Shown here: positions 24,631 to 36,300 of the stretch, one piece after another
How positions within the stretch are numbered: position 1 is the first letter of the stretch
Layout: every line of letters starts with the position of its first letter
Assembly: GCA_023055425.1 (NCBI GenBank)
Contig: JALGPY010000004.1
Span: forward strand, 17,507,718 to 17,571,717
Source of the DNA: Linanthus parryae
Taxonomy: Eukaryota > Streptophyta > Magnoliopsida > Ericales > Polemoniaceae
Reading direction: 5' to 3'
DNA: 64,000 bases
The notes under the pieces: generated by a model
The model's input: only the letters and a program-made list of their open reading frames with translations
Told to the model about the DNA's origin: nothing
Databases searched by the model: none
Translations under genes and position numbers: made by a program

Positions 24631-26941
24631 ACTTTGACATCATTTTCTTGCTTCTCTTGACTTTCGATGCTCATTTTTTCTATCAATTTGCTCCCCTCTT
24701 GCATTGTTCCTACAATCACAACACGAACACTATCGCGAAGATCAAATTTGACAAAATCATGAAAATCATACGTAAAACTATTCAAGAAACGCCTGGATGG
24801 TATGTTTAAGGTCTAAAACATCTTAAAACTCAGTTTCTTCGCTTTTTGGCTCGAATTTCATCACTAGGGATAACAATGTAGAATGTACTTGAGATAACTC
24901 TTATGAAAGAGTCATCAAATACCCGCATACTTGCTATTTTCCCGTGTCGAGAAAAGTCTCATCTACTACATTCAACCTGTCTACTAGCCAACAAGACACA
25001 AAAGACTCTAACATGACTAACGACACTACAATACAGCAAGATGATGCAAATGCATTTTTAGTCTCGATCTTAAAACAACAAGTATTTAAAACACATAACA
25101 ACTAACTTTCTCTCTTTTGGCAGGAACATGCAATCTCCCTACCATCAATTGAAATCATCAATCTCTCACTACATTCCAAATTCCATAACACAAAGCAAGA
25201 ATTTGAAATAAAGTCGACTGAAATGCAAAAGCTTACTAAGGCGTCCCTTTTCCTTCACCGTCATAAACCAAGACACATGCACGTCCTAAATTGAATTAGT
25301 CTAACTTTGATCAAGTTCCATTGTAGCCTTTCTTCGCCGAATCATCTAAGGTTTTCAGACCCTCTTACCCTTTATTGCGTTTGAGCTATGGCTACTTGGA
25401 TGGAATCAAATTTCCCGCGTTAACGGAAGCACATTAGGTTTTTCTCCACTTTCCTTTTGCTTTATTCGTTTTTCCCCTTTTTCTCATTTCTCATATGTTT
25501 TTTAGCCGTGCAGCAGAGCTCAGTAAGTGAGGCTTTTTGGTTAACTCTTGTGACCACCATAAGGGATGGTGGTGTACGCATCCAAATACACTTAGGTTGA
25601 GGAAACCGTACCACCTAAAACCAACTCAAGACGAAGGTCCACCCCCATATCAACAAAACACCACAAGTTTCCACTTAAAAATATAATATTCAGGTACAGC
25701 AAAACTCAATCTTATTAGCACAGTATAGGAAGCCTAGATATGCCCCAACATGTCATTGTTTCCATAATTTCCATAAATGCCCAGACATTCTTTCGTAAAC
25801 CTCTACACTGGAAGGAATAATAATTTTCCTACTGTGACACTTCTTATTTTCAAGGACTCAATCACCAAGATCTCTTTAGCTTCAAGATCATCAATTGCCC
25901 TTTCTCAAATTTTTAATTTTCTACTTTTATGGATTTTTTAGATTTTTTTTGTATTTTAATAAGATCATAACTCTATATGCAAGGCTTTGACACGAATGAA
26001 TTTCCACTAAACACAATTAAAGTTTTTAGTGGGTATACTCAATAATTTAAAAATGCAAACAATATATAAAGACTACACTACACAATATGCCAATGTAAGT
26101 CAAAACATAACATAAACCACAACACCGACTCGCAATACGATCCAAACACATCCTACATGTGACTGGCTTTGAAAATATAAATACTATCTAGTAGACAGAT
26201 AAACAACCCCATCACTGAATGCTTCGCTATCCTAACCGAATGTAGTGATCATGCCTAGGACTCAGCAATCAAATGTGTAGGCCTGTAGATGAGATGGAGC
26301 ATGAAATACATAAAAAAGGAAACAGAAAACTCAGCTAGAGGAAAAGATACTCACAAGCTCCTCACTTGCAGGGAAGAAAGCGCCCAAAGCAGTCCCCAAG
26401 CACTAGTGGTGGTGCCACTATGCTCCTATAAAGTTAGTGTGTACTCGCACATCGGGGTCGACTGCCCTCCTGTTGCTAACATTTGTGTCTGGATAATGCC
26501 CAACTCGCAAGCGCAAGTCCCTATACAGGTCATGTGTGGCATAGCAACCAGGGGTAGACTTTCCCGTAACCTGCTCAAATAATTCACTTGGAAACCATCA
26601 TTGGTCCCTCTCTCTCATCTCTCCAAATAAAAATATATAAAACACAACTATGCCAAAAACATAAAAATTTGGGTTACCTCCCAACAAGCACCTTGTAATT
26701 TAAGGTCGCCGACCCGAACTAGTAACCTCAATTATGTTAAGTAAGCACTCCTAGAGCTTTAGTAAGTAAGCACTCACTACGCACCATCTCAAACATCTGC
26801 TGGCGCAACTTGAAGTGAGGTGCAGTAATAGTTGGCTGCACAATATTAGGCATGTATCTTGCGGTCACATACTTGTAATAGTCCACCATAGGTCACTCCG
26901 CATGCGCCACATTGTTCATTGGGCCACAACACCATGCCCAT

Positions 26942-27552
26942 TGTAGATAGTGCTTTCTAGACAGGAAGATCTTAGCCACGTGGTGATCATCCAGCACACC
27001 TAACTGTGCTCCACGCACACTGGATAACCACCTGCGCTGATCCACGTGGGGGCTGCGAGACAGGCCCCTCGCAGACCACCACACGGGACTTGTAGGGACA
27101 TAGTGGTTTGGAGGCTAGAGTAAGTCATGTCGCGCGCGAGCGACAACCAAGCTCGCGCGCGACCTTTAGTAACTGCTTTGAGAGATTTATGGCACGAGCT
27201 CCATAAACCCGATCAACCTCATAACGTTTCCTGTATACGCGGACGAAGTGTGTAACGGTTCCTATATACACGGACGAACGTGCCGTTGTGGTTAAGGTAA
27301 TTAAGCCGCCATTAATGGGCGCATTAACCCACTACAACGGTCACATTCTTTGTTATATATAGGATCGTTAACCCTTCCATACAAGGACGGATCACCTGAA
27401 CTACGCAGAAGCTCTGCCAAAATCCTGTCTCTCTCTCTCTCAGTTACCATTTCCTTACTCTCTCCCTACACACACCCTGCTCTTTCCGTGTTCTTTCTAT
27501 CCCCTGCTCTTGGTGTATATTGAATCCTCCTTAAGGGATTCTCTCTTACACA
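26942..27552 (+). repeat. Element A 5' LTR
   Basis: This 611-bp LTR starts TGTAGATAGTGC and ends CTTACACA, followed by two bases and the PBS. A TATA box (TTATATATAGG) lies near 27353-27363. The U3 part holds a 12-bp perfect GC-rich inverted repeat at 27129-27163. Confidence 0.88.
27129..27163. repeat. GC-rich inverted repeat in the element A LTR
   Basis: GTCGCGCGCGAG (27129-27140) is exactly complementary to CTCGCGCGCGAC (27152-27163) across an 11-base spacer. The copy in the 3' LTR has one mismatch, and element B keeps a shorter, weaker version. Confidence 0.7.
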
Positions 27553-27554
27553 TT

Positions 27555-27572
27555 TGGTGAACCCGACGTGAA
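27555..27572 (+). other. Element A primer-binding site
   Basis: TGGTGAACCCGACGTGAA starts two bases after the LTR end. The identical 18-mer follows the element B 5' LTR. The matching tRNA was not assigned with certainty. Confidence 0.75.
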
Positions 27573-27592
27573 TCTTACCCCTACAAGCACCC

Positions 27593-30194
27593 ATGTCTCA
27601 CGAAGACGATGTCAGCAACAAATCTCCCTCCACGGAAACAACCTCGGGAGAGGAGACCCGTCACACTTATGCGGCCGCTAGCGGGACTCCGACTCTGGAG
27701 ACTCTAAACGCCACTATCCAGAATCAAGGAAAGTCCCTCCAAGCTCAGTTCGCATAGATGGATCGGATAATGGCATCTTGGGAACCCTTGCTTCGAATCC
27801 TACATGGTGTGCCACTGTCTCTCAGGGAGGAGGAACCTCTACAACCCAGGGAACCGGAGTGGTACCTACACCGCCTAACCCTAATTCGCAAACTCCACCA
27901 GCAATGGTGCAATCACCCTCTGTACAGGGGCAAACGGCCCAGATCCAGTCCATTACCACACATATTCCTCAACCACCAACTGTGGCACCCAACTTCTCTT
28001 CACAATAATCCCTACCTCCTCCGCTGGCACTGCTGGGCAACGTGGTTACACCCCTAGCCCGACTGAAGCATATGTGTCCCCGCCGGCTACAACCCTTCCT
28101 CCTGCTACTGGAGGGAGCTCACCGGAATGTATGACATCGCTGCAGCGGCGCATAGAGACCTTCTTGGCCAATTAACCGTTTGCAGACACCATTATTCCGA
28201 AGGTCGACAACGATCCGCCTATCCCACGTGAGATCTATCTCATGCCCAACCCCGCAGGGTATAAGGCTCCTAAGTTGAAAAAGTTTGAAGATGTCAATGG
28301 GAATGCCCACAAGCATGTCATGCGTTTTATCGATGTAATGGGACCATATGGGGCTGATCCCAAGTTGCTGATGCGCGAGTTCCCGAAATCTTTGGGAAAT
28401 GTGGCCTACAAATGGTATAGAACGCTGGAGGCCGGATCTGTCAAAACTTGGAACGACATGGTTCAGAAGTTCTACACGAAATTCTTCCAGGTGGAAGAGA
28501 AGGTTACAATGATTCATCTCTCTCGTATGTATCAGAAGCGCGAGGAGGATGGAGTCACCTTCATCAAGAAGTTTAGAGCCAAATCCTTGGAGTGCAGAGA
28601 TGAAGTGCTTGAGGGCAGGCTCGTGGAGATATGTCTGCAAGGAATGCGAGATGAGTACAAAGGTATGCTGATCAATCTACAAACTCCTACTTTTTTGAAG
28701 TTGATTGAATGCACGAAAAACATAGAGCCTATAGTGGAAAGGCAAAAGAAGAAGCACGCCCCTGAACGACCCTCAGGGGCAACCACTTTCAAGATTGGAA
28801 GGTTTAGTTATAAGAGGGGGCGCGAAGCTGAGGTTAGTACAGTTTCTCCGCACAAGCAGCCCAGGGTTACAAACTCAGATGCGCCGCCTCTACCATGCTC
28901 GATAGAGGAAGTAATTGGCTTATGCAAACAGTGGCGTAAAGATGGAGTCCTGCCTCCGCTCAAAAGGATACCCTCTAAAGAGATGATGAGGGACCCGAAG
29001 TGGTGCGAATGCCACGGGAAAATTATGCACCCCACGGCTGATTGCAAGAAACTTAGGCACATGGTGAGCCGAAAAATGAAGGAGGGCGAGTTGATTATTA
29101 GCGACCAGAGGCAGGACGTGCGAAACAATGCGCTGCCAGCTCACGCGGAGCAAGAGCCAAAAGGCAAAGAGGTAGCCATGATTGCGATCATGGATCTTGA
29201 TGAAATTGCGGAAGACGGTCTTCCCATCATTGCTGAAATTCACAACAATGAGGACTACAACATGGACACGGAGGATGAGCGTGCTGATCGAATGAAGGGG
29301 TCGCACGGGTTCAGCAAGTTCTTCGACGAAATGAACTTTTCGGAGATATGCCGGAAAGAGATGACAAAGGCGATTCTAAGAGTAGCAGAAGACGTCGAGG
29401 AAGACATCGTGGTCTCCAACGGAAAATTTGTAAGGGCGTCTCGCTCTACGTAAAAGGTTATGACTTTCTCCGCAAGTGACAAGAAGACGGACTCGAGCCA
29501 CCAGAAGCCCTTATACGTAACAGCGGTGGTTAATGATTTCAAATTCAAGAGGGAATTTGTTGATGGAGGATCAGCCGTCAACGTGGTGTCGCTCAACACT
29601 CTAAAGTTGGCAGGAAATCTGGAGAAGAAAATTGTCAGACGCCTGTCCCCACTGATGGGATTCGGGAGTGACTCCAGGATGACGATAGGATGGATTCGTC
29701 TCGACATCCAGATAGGGAAAATCAAGTGTTCAGCCAAATTCTACAACATTGATGCGAAAACTATGTATCACATGATCATAGGGCGAGCTTGGATTCATCG
29801 TTTCGACGCGGTCCCTTCAACAGCTCACAAGGTGATGAAGGCCATCTGGAACGACAGAGTAGTGGAGATACCGGCTTGGGTAAACCCCTTCAATCTGAAT
29901 GAGGGGCACCTCACTGAAGCGGTATGGTTTACTGAAATGGCGGACAAGCAAATGCAAGGGCCATTTAACCCAACTCCTTTGCCTCGATGGGAAGACATAA
30001 AGGATCAGGCGCCAGCAGGAGTAATGGTGACAAGGGAGGATGCTAAGGTAAAGTTGTCCGCGCGCGAAGAGGCACTGCAGGTTGCTTACCAAAGGAAGAA
30101 CGTTTACACTCTGAAAAGAGTGGTAAAACATGACCTCGCGGGCAAAGAGATAGAAAGCTTCTACTCCAACTGAAAGAAATGCTACCGCATATGA
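27593..30194 (+). pseudogene. Element A gag-protease, pseudogene
   Basis: The ATG at 27593 gives MSHEDDVSNKSPSTE, matching the element B gag start. A TAG near 27756 and frameshifts spoil the proline-rich N-terminal part up to about 28200. From 28242 the gag core is open (GNVAYKWYRTLEAGSVKTW), with the Tat-type zinc motif CX2HX4HX4C near 29010. A TAA at 29451 interrupts it in frame, and the protease follows with active-site context FVDGGSAVN. A premature TGA at 30171 precedes the natural TGA at 30192-30194. The C-terminal TGA is shared with element B. Confidence 0.88.
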
Positions 30195-32030
30195 AGGTGC
30201 GCGGGGGTACCCCCATTCGAGCATAGGGATATCCCTGGGCCAATTAGTCAGATCGATCGTGTCACGGAGGTAGTCAAGCCAGCATCAGAGGCTTTACAGG
30301 ATAAGCTGAAAGAAGCACCTGAATGCATGGAGGATAAGCCGAAACCCCAGAAGCAGGAATTGATAGAAGTGTTCCTGAGCCTAGGCGAAGAAAAGAAGAG
30401 GCCCGTTTTTTTTAGCGCAGACCTCACAAGCGATGAGCAATCAAGATTGCAGCAACTGCTGACTGAATACAAGGATGTGTTTGCTTGGGAATATGATGAA
30501 ATTCCCGGTTTGGACACGAGCATCACTATGCACAGGTTAGATGTTATCCCGGGGTCTAAAACGGTAAAGCAAAGTACGAGAAGCTTCAGGCCAGAGATAA
30601 ACGTGAAAATCAAGCAAGAAATCGTCAAGCTGTTGACTGCCAGGTTTATCGAGACGAATCATCATCCTACTCGGTTCGATAACATTGTTCCTGTGGTAAA
30701 GAAGAATGGGAAACTTCGCATATGCGTATACTTCAGAGACCTCAACCGCCTCTGCCCCAAGGACGATATCCCATTGCCCAACATCGATCTGCTCATCGAT
30801 TGTACTGCGGGTCATCGGATGTTCAGCTTCATGGATGGTTTCAGTTGATACACCCAAATCAAAATGGACCCTGAAGATGAACGAAAAACCGCGTTCATCA
30901 CGCCGGTGGGAGTCTTTAATTAGACGGTCATGCCTTTTGGGCTCAAGAATGCGGGCGCGACTTATCAACGAGCAATGATGGCTCTATTTCACGACATGAT
31001 GCACCAGGAAGTAGAGTTCTACGTTGACGATCTGATTTTCAAGTCAAACGAGATAACGGACCATTTGGGGGACCTGCGGAAAGTATTCGAAAGATGCAGG
31101 AGTTTCCAGCTGAAGATGAACCTCATGAAATGTGCGTCCGGAGTGACCTCGGGACAGTTTTTGGGATGCGTTATACATCGCCAAGGCATTGAGCCCGATC
31201 GCGCGAAGGTATCGGCTTTCACTAGCATGATGGCACCACATAATCAAAGCACTCTGAAGACGTTTCTGGGGAAATTATCTTACCTCCGGAGGTTCATTCC
31301 AGCGATCGCAAAAATAACCTTTTGCTTCAGCGATCTCCTCAAGAAGAATGCTGTAAATAATTGGACAGAGGAACATGAGGCCGCATTTGGAAAGCTGAAG
31401 GACCTGCTGACATTGCCAAGGGTAATGATCGCACCACAGCTTGGTTCGCCGCTTTTGTTGTACCTGACGTCGACGAAGAAATCTATAGGGGCGCTTTTGG
31501 CTCAGGAATACGAAGGGCAAGAAAGGCCGATTTCTTACATTTCTCGCATTGTGCAACCAGCTGAATCAAGGTACACAAATATCGAACGCCATTGTCTTGC
31601 CTTGTTCTTTGTGATAGAAAAGTTAAAACACTACTTCGCCTCGCACAAATTTGTGGTGATTACAAAGAGCGACCCCATACGGTATCTCTTGACTCACACC
31701 TCTCCCTGTGGAAGGTTGGCAAAGTGGTACATGACTATTTCACAGTATGACATCACGTGTGTTCGACCACGTGCAATCAAAGCGCAATCAGTGGCAGATC
31801 TTCTGGCACAGTTCCCAGATAACAGCTATGAGCCCATGATCGAGGAGGAACTGGAAGGACCTGAGATCTATGCAGTCGAGTTACCATATTGGACGCTTCA
31901 TTTTGATGGATCGCCAACAAGGAAAGGTGGAGGAATTGGAATCGTTGTGACTAAACCAGATGGGGAGGTCATCCAAATGTCCACGAAACTTGATTTCCCG
32001 GTAACCAACAATGAAGCGGAGTATGAGGCT
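30195..32030 (+). pseudogene. Element A pol, first half (RT, RNase H), pseudogene
   Basis: This continues in the gag-protease frame after the shared TGA. The RT core carries 'VPVVKKNGKLRICVYFRDLN', a TGA at 30846, a TAG near 30919, then 'MPFGLKNAGATYQRAM' and the catalytic FYVDD near 31020. The gypsy RNase H (RPISYISRIVQPAES) and the start of the archaeal-type RNase H (WTLHFDGSPTRKGGGIG) follow. The frame is cut at NNEAEYEA by the insertion of element B at 32030/32031. Confidence 0.9.
32026..32030. other. Target-site duplication of element B, left copy
   Basis: AGGCT directly precedes the LTR TGTGCACAAG. The same AGGCT follows the other LTR at 47750. It lies in the archaeal-type RNase H coding region of element A. 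Confidence 0.9.
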
Positions 32031-32675
32031 TGTGCACAAGAGATTCTGGCAGAGAGACCTCCGTGTACACCGTACGTAGTGGATCAGGGATCGCACAGGA
32101 AGAATAGGGGTGTGTGTAGGGAGAGAGCAAGTCAGTAGCAATGTCTGAGAGAGAGACAGAGGTTTGGCAGAGCTTCCGCGTATGGCAGTGTTGTTCTCCT
32201 TTGTATGGAAAGGTTAACGATATATATATACTGGAGAACGTGGCCGTTGTAGTGTGGTTAATGCGCCCATTGATGGCGGCTTAATTAGCTTAACCATAAC
32301 GGCACGTTCGTCCGGGTATATAGGAACCGTTAGAGCACGTGGTGCGCGAGTACCGGAACCGTTACGAGGTTGACCGGGTTTGACCGGATTGACCGGGTTT
32401 GACCGGATTGACCGGGTCTAGGGAGCTCGTGCCATAGATCTCTCAAAACAGTTACTAAAGGTCGCGCGCGGGCTTGGCTCGCACGCGACAGGGCTTACTC
32501 TAGCCTCCAAACCACAAGTCCCTACAAGTCCCGTGCAGTGTTATGCGAGGGCTCTGTCTCGCAGCCCCCACATGGATCAGCTCGGCTGGTGATCCTGTGT
32601 GTGTGGAGCACAATATGGTGTGCTGGATGCTTGCCACGTGGCCTAGATCTGCCATGTCATAAAGCAGTATCTACA
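32031..32675 (-). repeat. Element B 3' LTR
   Basis: On the minus strand it starts TGTAGATACTGC (32675) and ends GTGCACA (32031). The length of 645 bp is identical to the 5' LTR. It contains a short GACCGGGTTTGACCGGATT tandem at 32365-32418 that the element A LTR lacks, and a TATA run (ATATATATA) near 32220-32230. Confidence 0.93.
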
Positions 32676-32695
32676 TTAGCCCCCTTTCTGCGCGT
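32676..32695 (-). other. Polypurine tract of element B
   Basis: On the minus strand AGAAAGGGGGCTAA directly precedes the 3' LTR start TGTAGATA. This is the expected plus-strand primer site. Confidence 0.65.
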
Positions 32696-32850
32696 GAAGG
32701 CTCGTAGCTGTATAGGCTTCCATGCGCGGAAACCAACATGCGCGTCGTCGTCACGCACCAATTCAAATACGGGTAGATTCAGCCCCCGTGCGTGTCATTA
32801 TGACCTAAAACCCCTAGAGTCGTGCCGTCTGACCTTTAGGGTTTTAGGCG

Positions 32851-32946
32851 TGACGTCAGCCCGTCCTGTGATTGCGCGACACGACGGTGACGGTTGCGAT
32901 TCGACTACTGAAGGGACGCAACCCTTCATTCTTTTGGATAAATACC
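32851..32946 (+). promoter_or_regulatory. Promoter of the element B antisense PMD-like gene
   Basis: TGACGTCA (32851-32858), the palindromic core bound by plant TGA/bZIP factors, lies about 80 bases ahead of GATAAATACC (32937-32946), a TATA-like site. Both are conserved in sequence and spacing in element A. The region lies outside the LTR, between the polypurine tract and the gene, so the gene has a promoter of its own. Confidence 0.6.
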
Positions 32947-33100
32947 TTGTATCCCATCATTGCAAAGCATTGCTTCTTTCTCTTAAAGTGAATGGTACCC
33001 GGAGATCTTCGAGAGCAGATCCAGATCATCAACCATCAGTTCAGAACCGCAAATCGTATTCTTCAACTGTGCATATCCAAGCAGGCTTCAAGGAAACAAG

Positions 33101-33365
33101 GTTGGCCTCGTTTACTTTTTTGCTTTTAAAATACCGGCGTTTGCCTTGAACTGCGTTGAATCTGTAAACCCATGAAATCTGTGAAGAGGTTTTGATCTTT
33201 AAACCTGCTTTGTTTTTAATCTTTCGACAATATTGGGTCTTGCAAATCCCCAATTTCTGAAATCGGCACCGGAACTGTCTGCTTTCCTTTGCATAGATCT
33301 TGAATTCCAAAATTCAAACTGAAGTGTGGTATTTCTCCCCCCCTTTTTTTTTTGCCCTTTCGCAG
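33101..33365 (+). other. 5'UTR intron of the element B antisense gene
   Basis: The donor is AACAAG/GTTGGCC at 33101. The acceptor follows a long C/T tract (near 33335-33360) and reads CGCAG at 33361-33365, with the ATG two bases further on. Donor and acceptor contexts are shared with element A (56185 and 55868). Confidence 0.6.
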
Positions 33366-33367
33366 GA

Positions 33368-36300
33368 ATGGCCAAAACAAGAGTAACCAGACCCGTCAAG
33401 GAAGATGAAGAGATGCCGGAGCTTCCGCAGGCTCTGTGGCGAAAAGCCCCCTTTCTGGGTGGGAAAGATTTTTACCACGCGAGGGTGAAGGCGAAGAGGA
33501 TGCCTGATCCTGTTCCCGTTGAGCAGTTGTTAACGCTGACTCGCCCAGTTAACTCAGCCTTGCTCGAGTTAGTTGGTTCCGAGAATGTGGTTCGATTGGG
33601 AATCGAGAATGGGCACTTCCCATACACTGCAATTTCTACTCAGGCGTTTGTCCAGAAGTTGGACTATATGGATGAGTGGACTGACCACGTGTTGGGTAAT
33701 TACGCCGAAACTCTCGATAAAGCCGGCATTTTCTTCGCTGTCCGTGCTATGAAGGGTGCTGCCGTGAACCTGGATCAGTCCATGCTTCTAGACCTTGTGT
33801 CCCGCTATTCGCCTGCGACTCACACGTTTCATTTTGCTGAGTTCGAGGCTGCCCCCACGCTCGAGGACGTTCAAATGCTGTATGAGCTTTCTCCCATGGG
33901 CGAGGTGGACCCCTTGAGTCACTTAAGAACACCTGCGGAATTGGCCTTGTACGCGCAGATGGAGGAGTGTCTAGCAGAGGTAAAGAAAATCTCCACTCGG
34001 TGGACCAGTACGGAACCTCTTCCGAACTGGCAGCTTGTCGATACGTCTGCGAAGAATACCTGGAACAAGTGGTTGCAGTACTTCTTCCGAGACTATGCGA
34101 GCAGCAGCATTACTAAGAAGCTTTTGAGCGGAAACCCGAAGGCCGAGAATTATGTAGAGGGCAAGGGTTATCATCTGACCCTTTGCGCCTTTCTTTGTGC
34201 TTGGCTGTCGAGGTATCTGATCGATGGTCACCCCCATGACGGGGTCTTCTACCATGTGCTGCCGCTTGCGGTGAGGCTCGCTCTCGGCCAGAGAGTCGCG
34301 CTCGGACCCTTGGTCTTGGGTACGTTGTATTATAGGCTGGACCAGCTGGTTCTGGCGATGAGAGAATCGCGCGGCCGTCTCGATGTCCTGACCTTTGTCA
34401 ATATCAGCTTTTTGACAATGTGGGTTTTTGAGCGCTGGCCGTCTTATGCTCCAACTCCCCTCCCACTTGAGAAGTGGTGTCCCCCAGGCGAGACGGAAGC
34501 GTTCAACAGCGGGAGAGCTGCGAGATGGTTTGGAGCAAGCAACACCAAGTGTACTTGGAGCTTGATATGCGACAAACGAAGGGAGTTCACTGCCAGGCCC
34601 TACGCCACACGTGTCGAGAATGTGCGGTGGTTTCCAAAGCTATACCCTTCCAAAGGTATGGTCTTGTCAGAAGACCTTCTCTTTGAAAAGGGGCCGCATT
34701 TCCACGAGCGGTATCGTGAGTTCTTTTGCTGGTGTCTGCGAGGTTCTCTTCCTGCACTTGCAGAGCACATTCGTGAGCTCGCGCCACGATATGAAAGGCT
34801 TACAGTGGATGTTGACCCAACTCGGGTCTCTCCTCAGTTTGGTTTCGATGCGGTGGCCCCATCAATCTGGCCCCAGTCTATCGTCAGAGGGTGCTACAAG
34901 CGCTTGCTGGCAAAGGAGTGCAAGACGGTCCTCATGAGCAATCTTCCCTTCGAGCAGCCTGCGGGAACTCGCAAGGGTGGTTGTTCCCAGAACTGGATCG
35001 CATACTGGATTGCCCAGCAGACGAGGATGGAGACGGAGGCGGCGGCGCAGCCAGGAAGGGCCCCCTTGATCAAGAGAAACTCTTTTCCGTTTCGCCCCAA
35101 TTGCAGTTTGAGCGAGTCTGAGTACGGTTGCTACTCGTTGTTGGACCGCGAGAATCATTTGTGCCCCGATTTCATTCTGAAGGAGCAGGTCGATGCAATC
35201 AAGAAAGGTGACACGCAGGTCATCAAATATAGCAAGGCGTTTGCTGAGGTAAGCAGTCTCCTTGTGTGCTTTGAGCTCTTTGATTTGCTTGCACTGATGC
35301 TTTTTGTTCTGTATTGTCTAGTGTCATGTGCGGAGGTTCGCAGCTGGTGACCGTTCCAAATCGCTGGTGGATACCATTGTTGCCACCAGAAGGAGGGGGG
35401 AATCGTATCGGCTAGCATGGAGGATGGATGCCGAGGTCGAAACAAAAGTTCGCGGGGTCATGAACACTTTTGCTGACTCGCTGATAGACAACCCTCCGGC
35501 TCCGTCTCCTCCTAGAGATGACCCGTCCCCTTCGGCGACTGCGGCGCCAAGAGCGAAGAGGCCTAGGCAAAAGGGGATTACGATCTCTTCCCCTAGGAGC
35601 GCTCCAGCTTCGCCCCCAGTGAGGTCCCTTTCTGTCAAGGACAAAGGTAAGGGTCGTATGCCCGGCAAGGTGCGAAAAGATCTCGCAGTTGAAACCTTCG
35701 TTCCATTCAATCAAGAGGAAGAGGAAGAGAGGCAGGAGCCCCAAGCAAGTAATGAAGAAGAAGAAGAAGGAACAGTTGTGATGCGCGAGGAAGAGTCAGG
35801 AGGTACTTCCGTCGCCTTTCCTTGTCCTTTATCATGACTTTTGTGCAGTTCTTTTCTTTGAACCAATTTTGTATTCGCAGATGATGATGATGAAACTGTT
35901 GGTGGCCTCGTGGCAAAGAGGCAAAAGAGAGATGCCCATTCTGGCATTTCAGATGATCCTGTAAGCGAGGATTTTCTTGCTGAATCCCGGAGGACAGCCG
36001 CGGAGGCTGCTGCGAGAAGAAGGCAGCGAGAGGAAGAGGAGCTCGAGCTTGTGAAACAGCGGAGCCTCGAGGAGTTGCATGTTGACGACTTGGTGCGTTC
36101 AACTGGCGAGGAAGACGAGCTTCCCGAAGAAGTGGCTCCTCATGTGGAGGAGGAAAATGAGGTTCCTGGGGAGGACACAGCAGAGCTAGAGCAAGTCCAA
36201 GCGGACTTCGCAGAGATCGCAGGTGGCGATAAAGGTGAGATCTTCAATCTCGCAGTTACTTATAGAGATGTAATTGTGGGTGCGTTACAGCACGGTGTAT

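Larger units (their letters stand above)
22575..26941 (-). mobile_element. Decayed minus-strand Ty3-gypsy fragments (Athila/Tat-like)
   Basis: Several minus-strand gypsy relics occur here: a gag fragment (24345-23890), a gag N-terminal relic just left of element A (26900-26760, minus-strand 'QPTITAPHFKLRQQM'), and GGGAGGTAACCCAA (minus strand, near 26673-26690), a motif common in Athila interiors. The order of pieces does not fit one intact element, so at least two relics or an internally deleted one are present. The rest (25100-26640) shows no coding content. Confidence 0.5.

Noticed and set aside
24387..24809. 140-codon frame in the repeat cluster
   Set aside because: It runs through CTTCGTGCGAAG repeats, and equally long frames exist on the opposite strand.
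32538..33149. 203-codon frame across the element B LTR and antisense promoter
   Set aside because: It spans the LTR end, promoter, 5'UTR and the intron donor; the real antisense coding start is at 33368.
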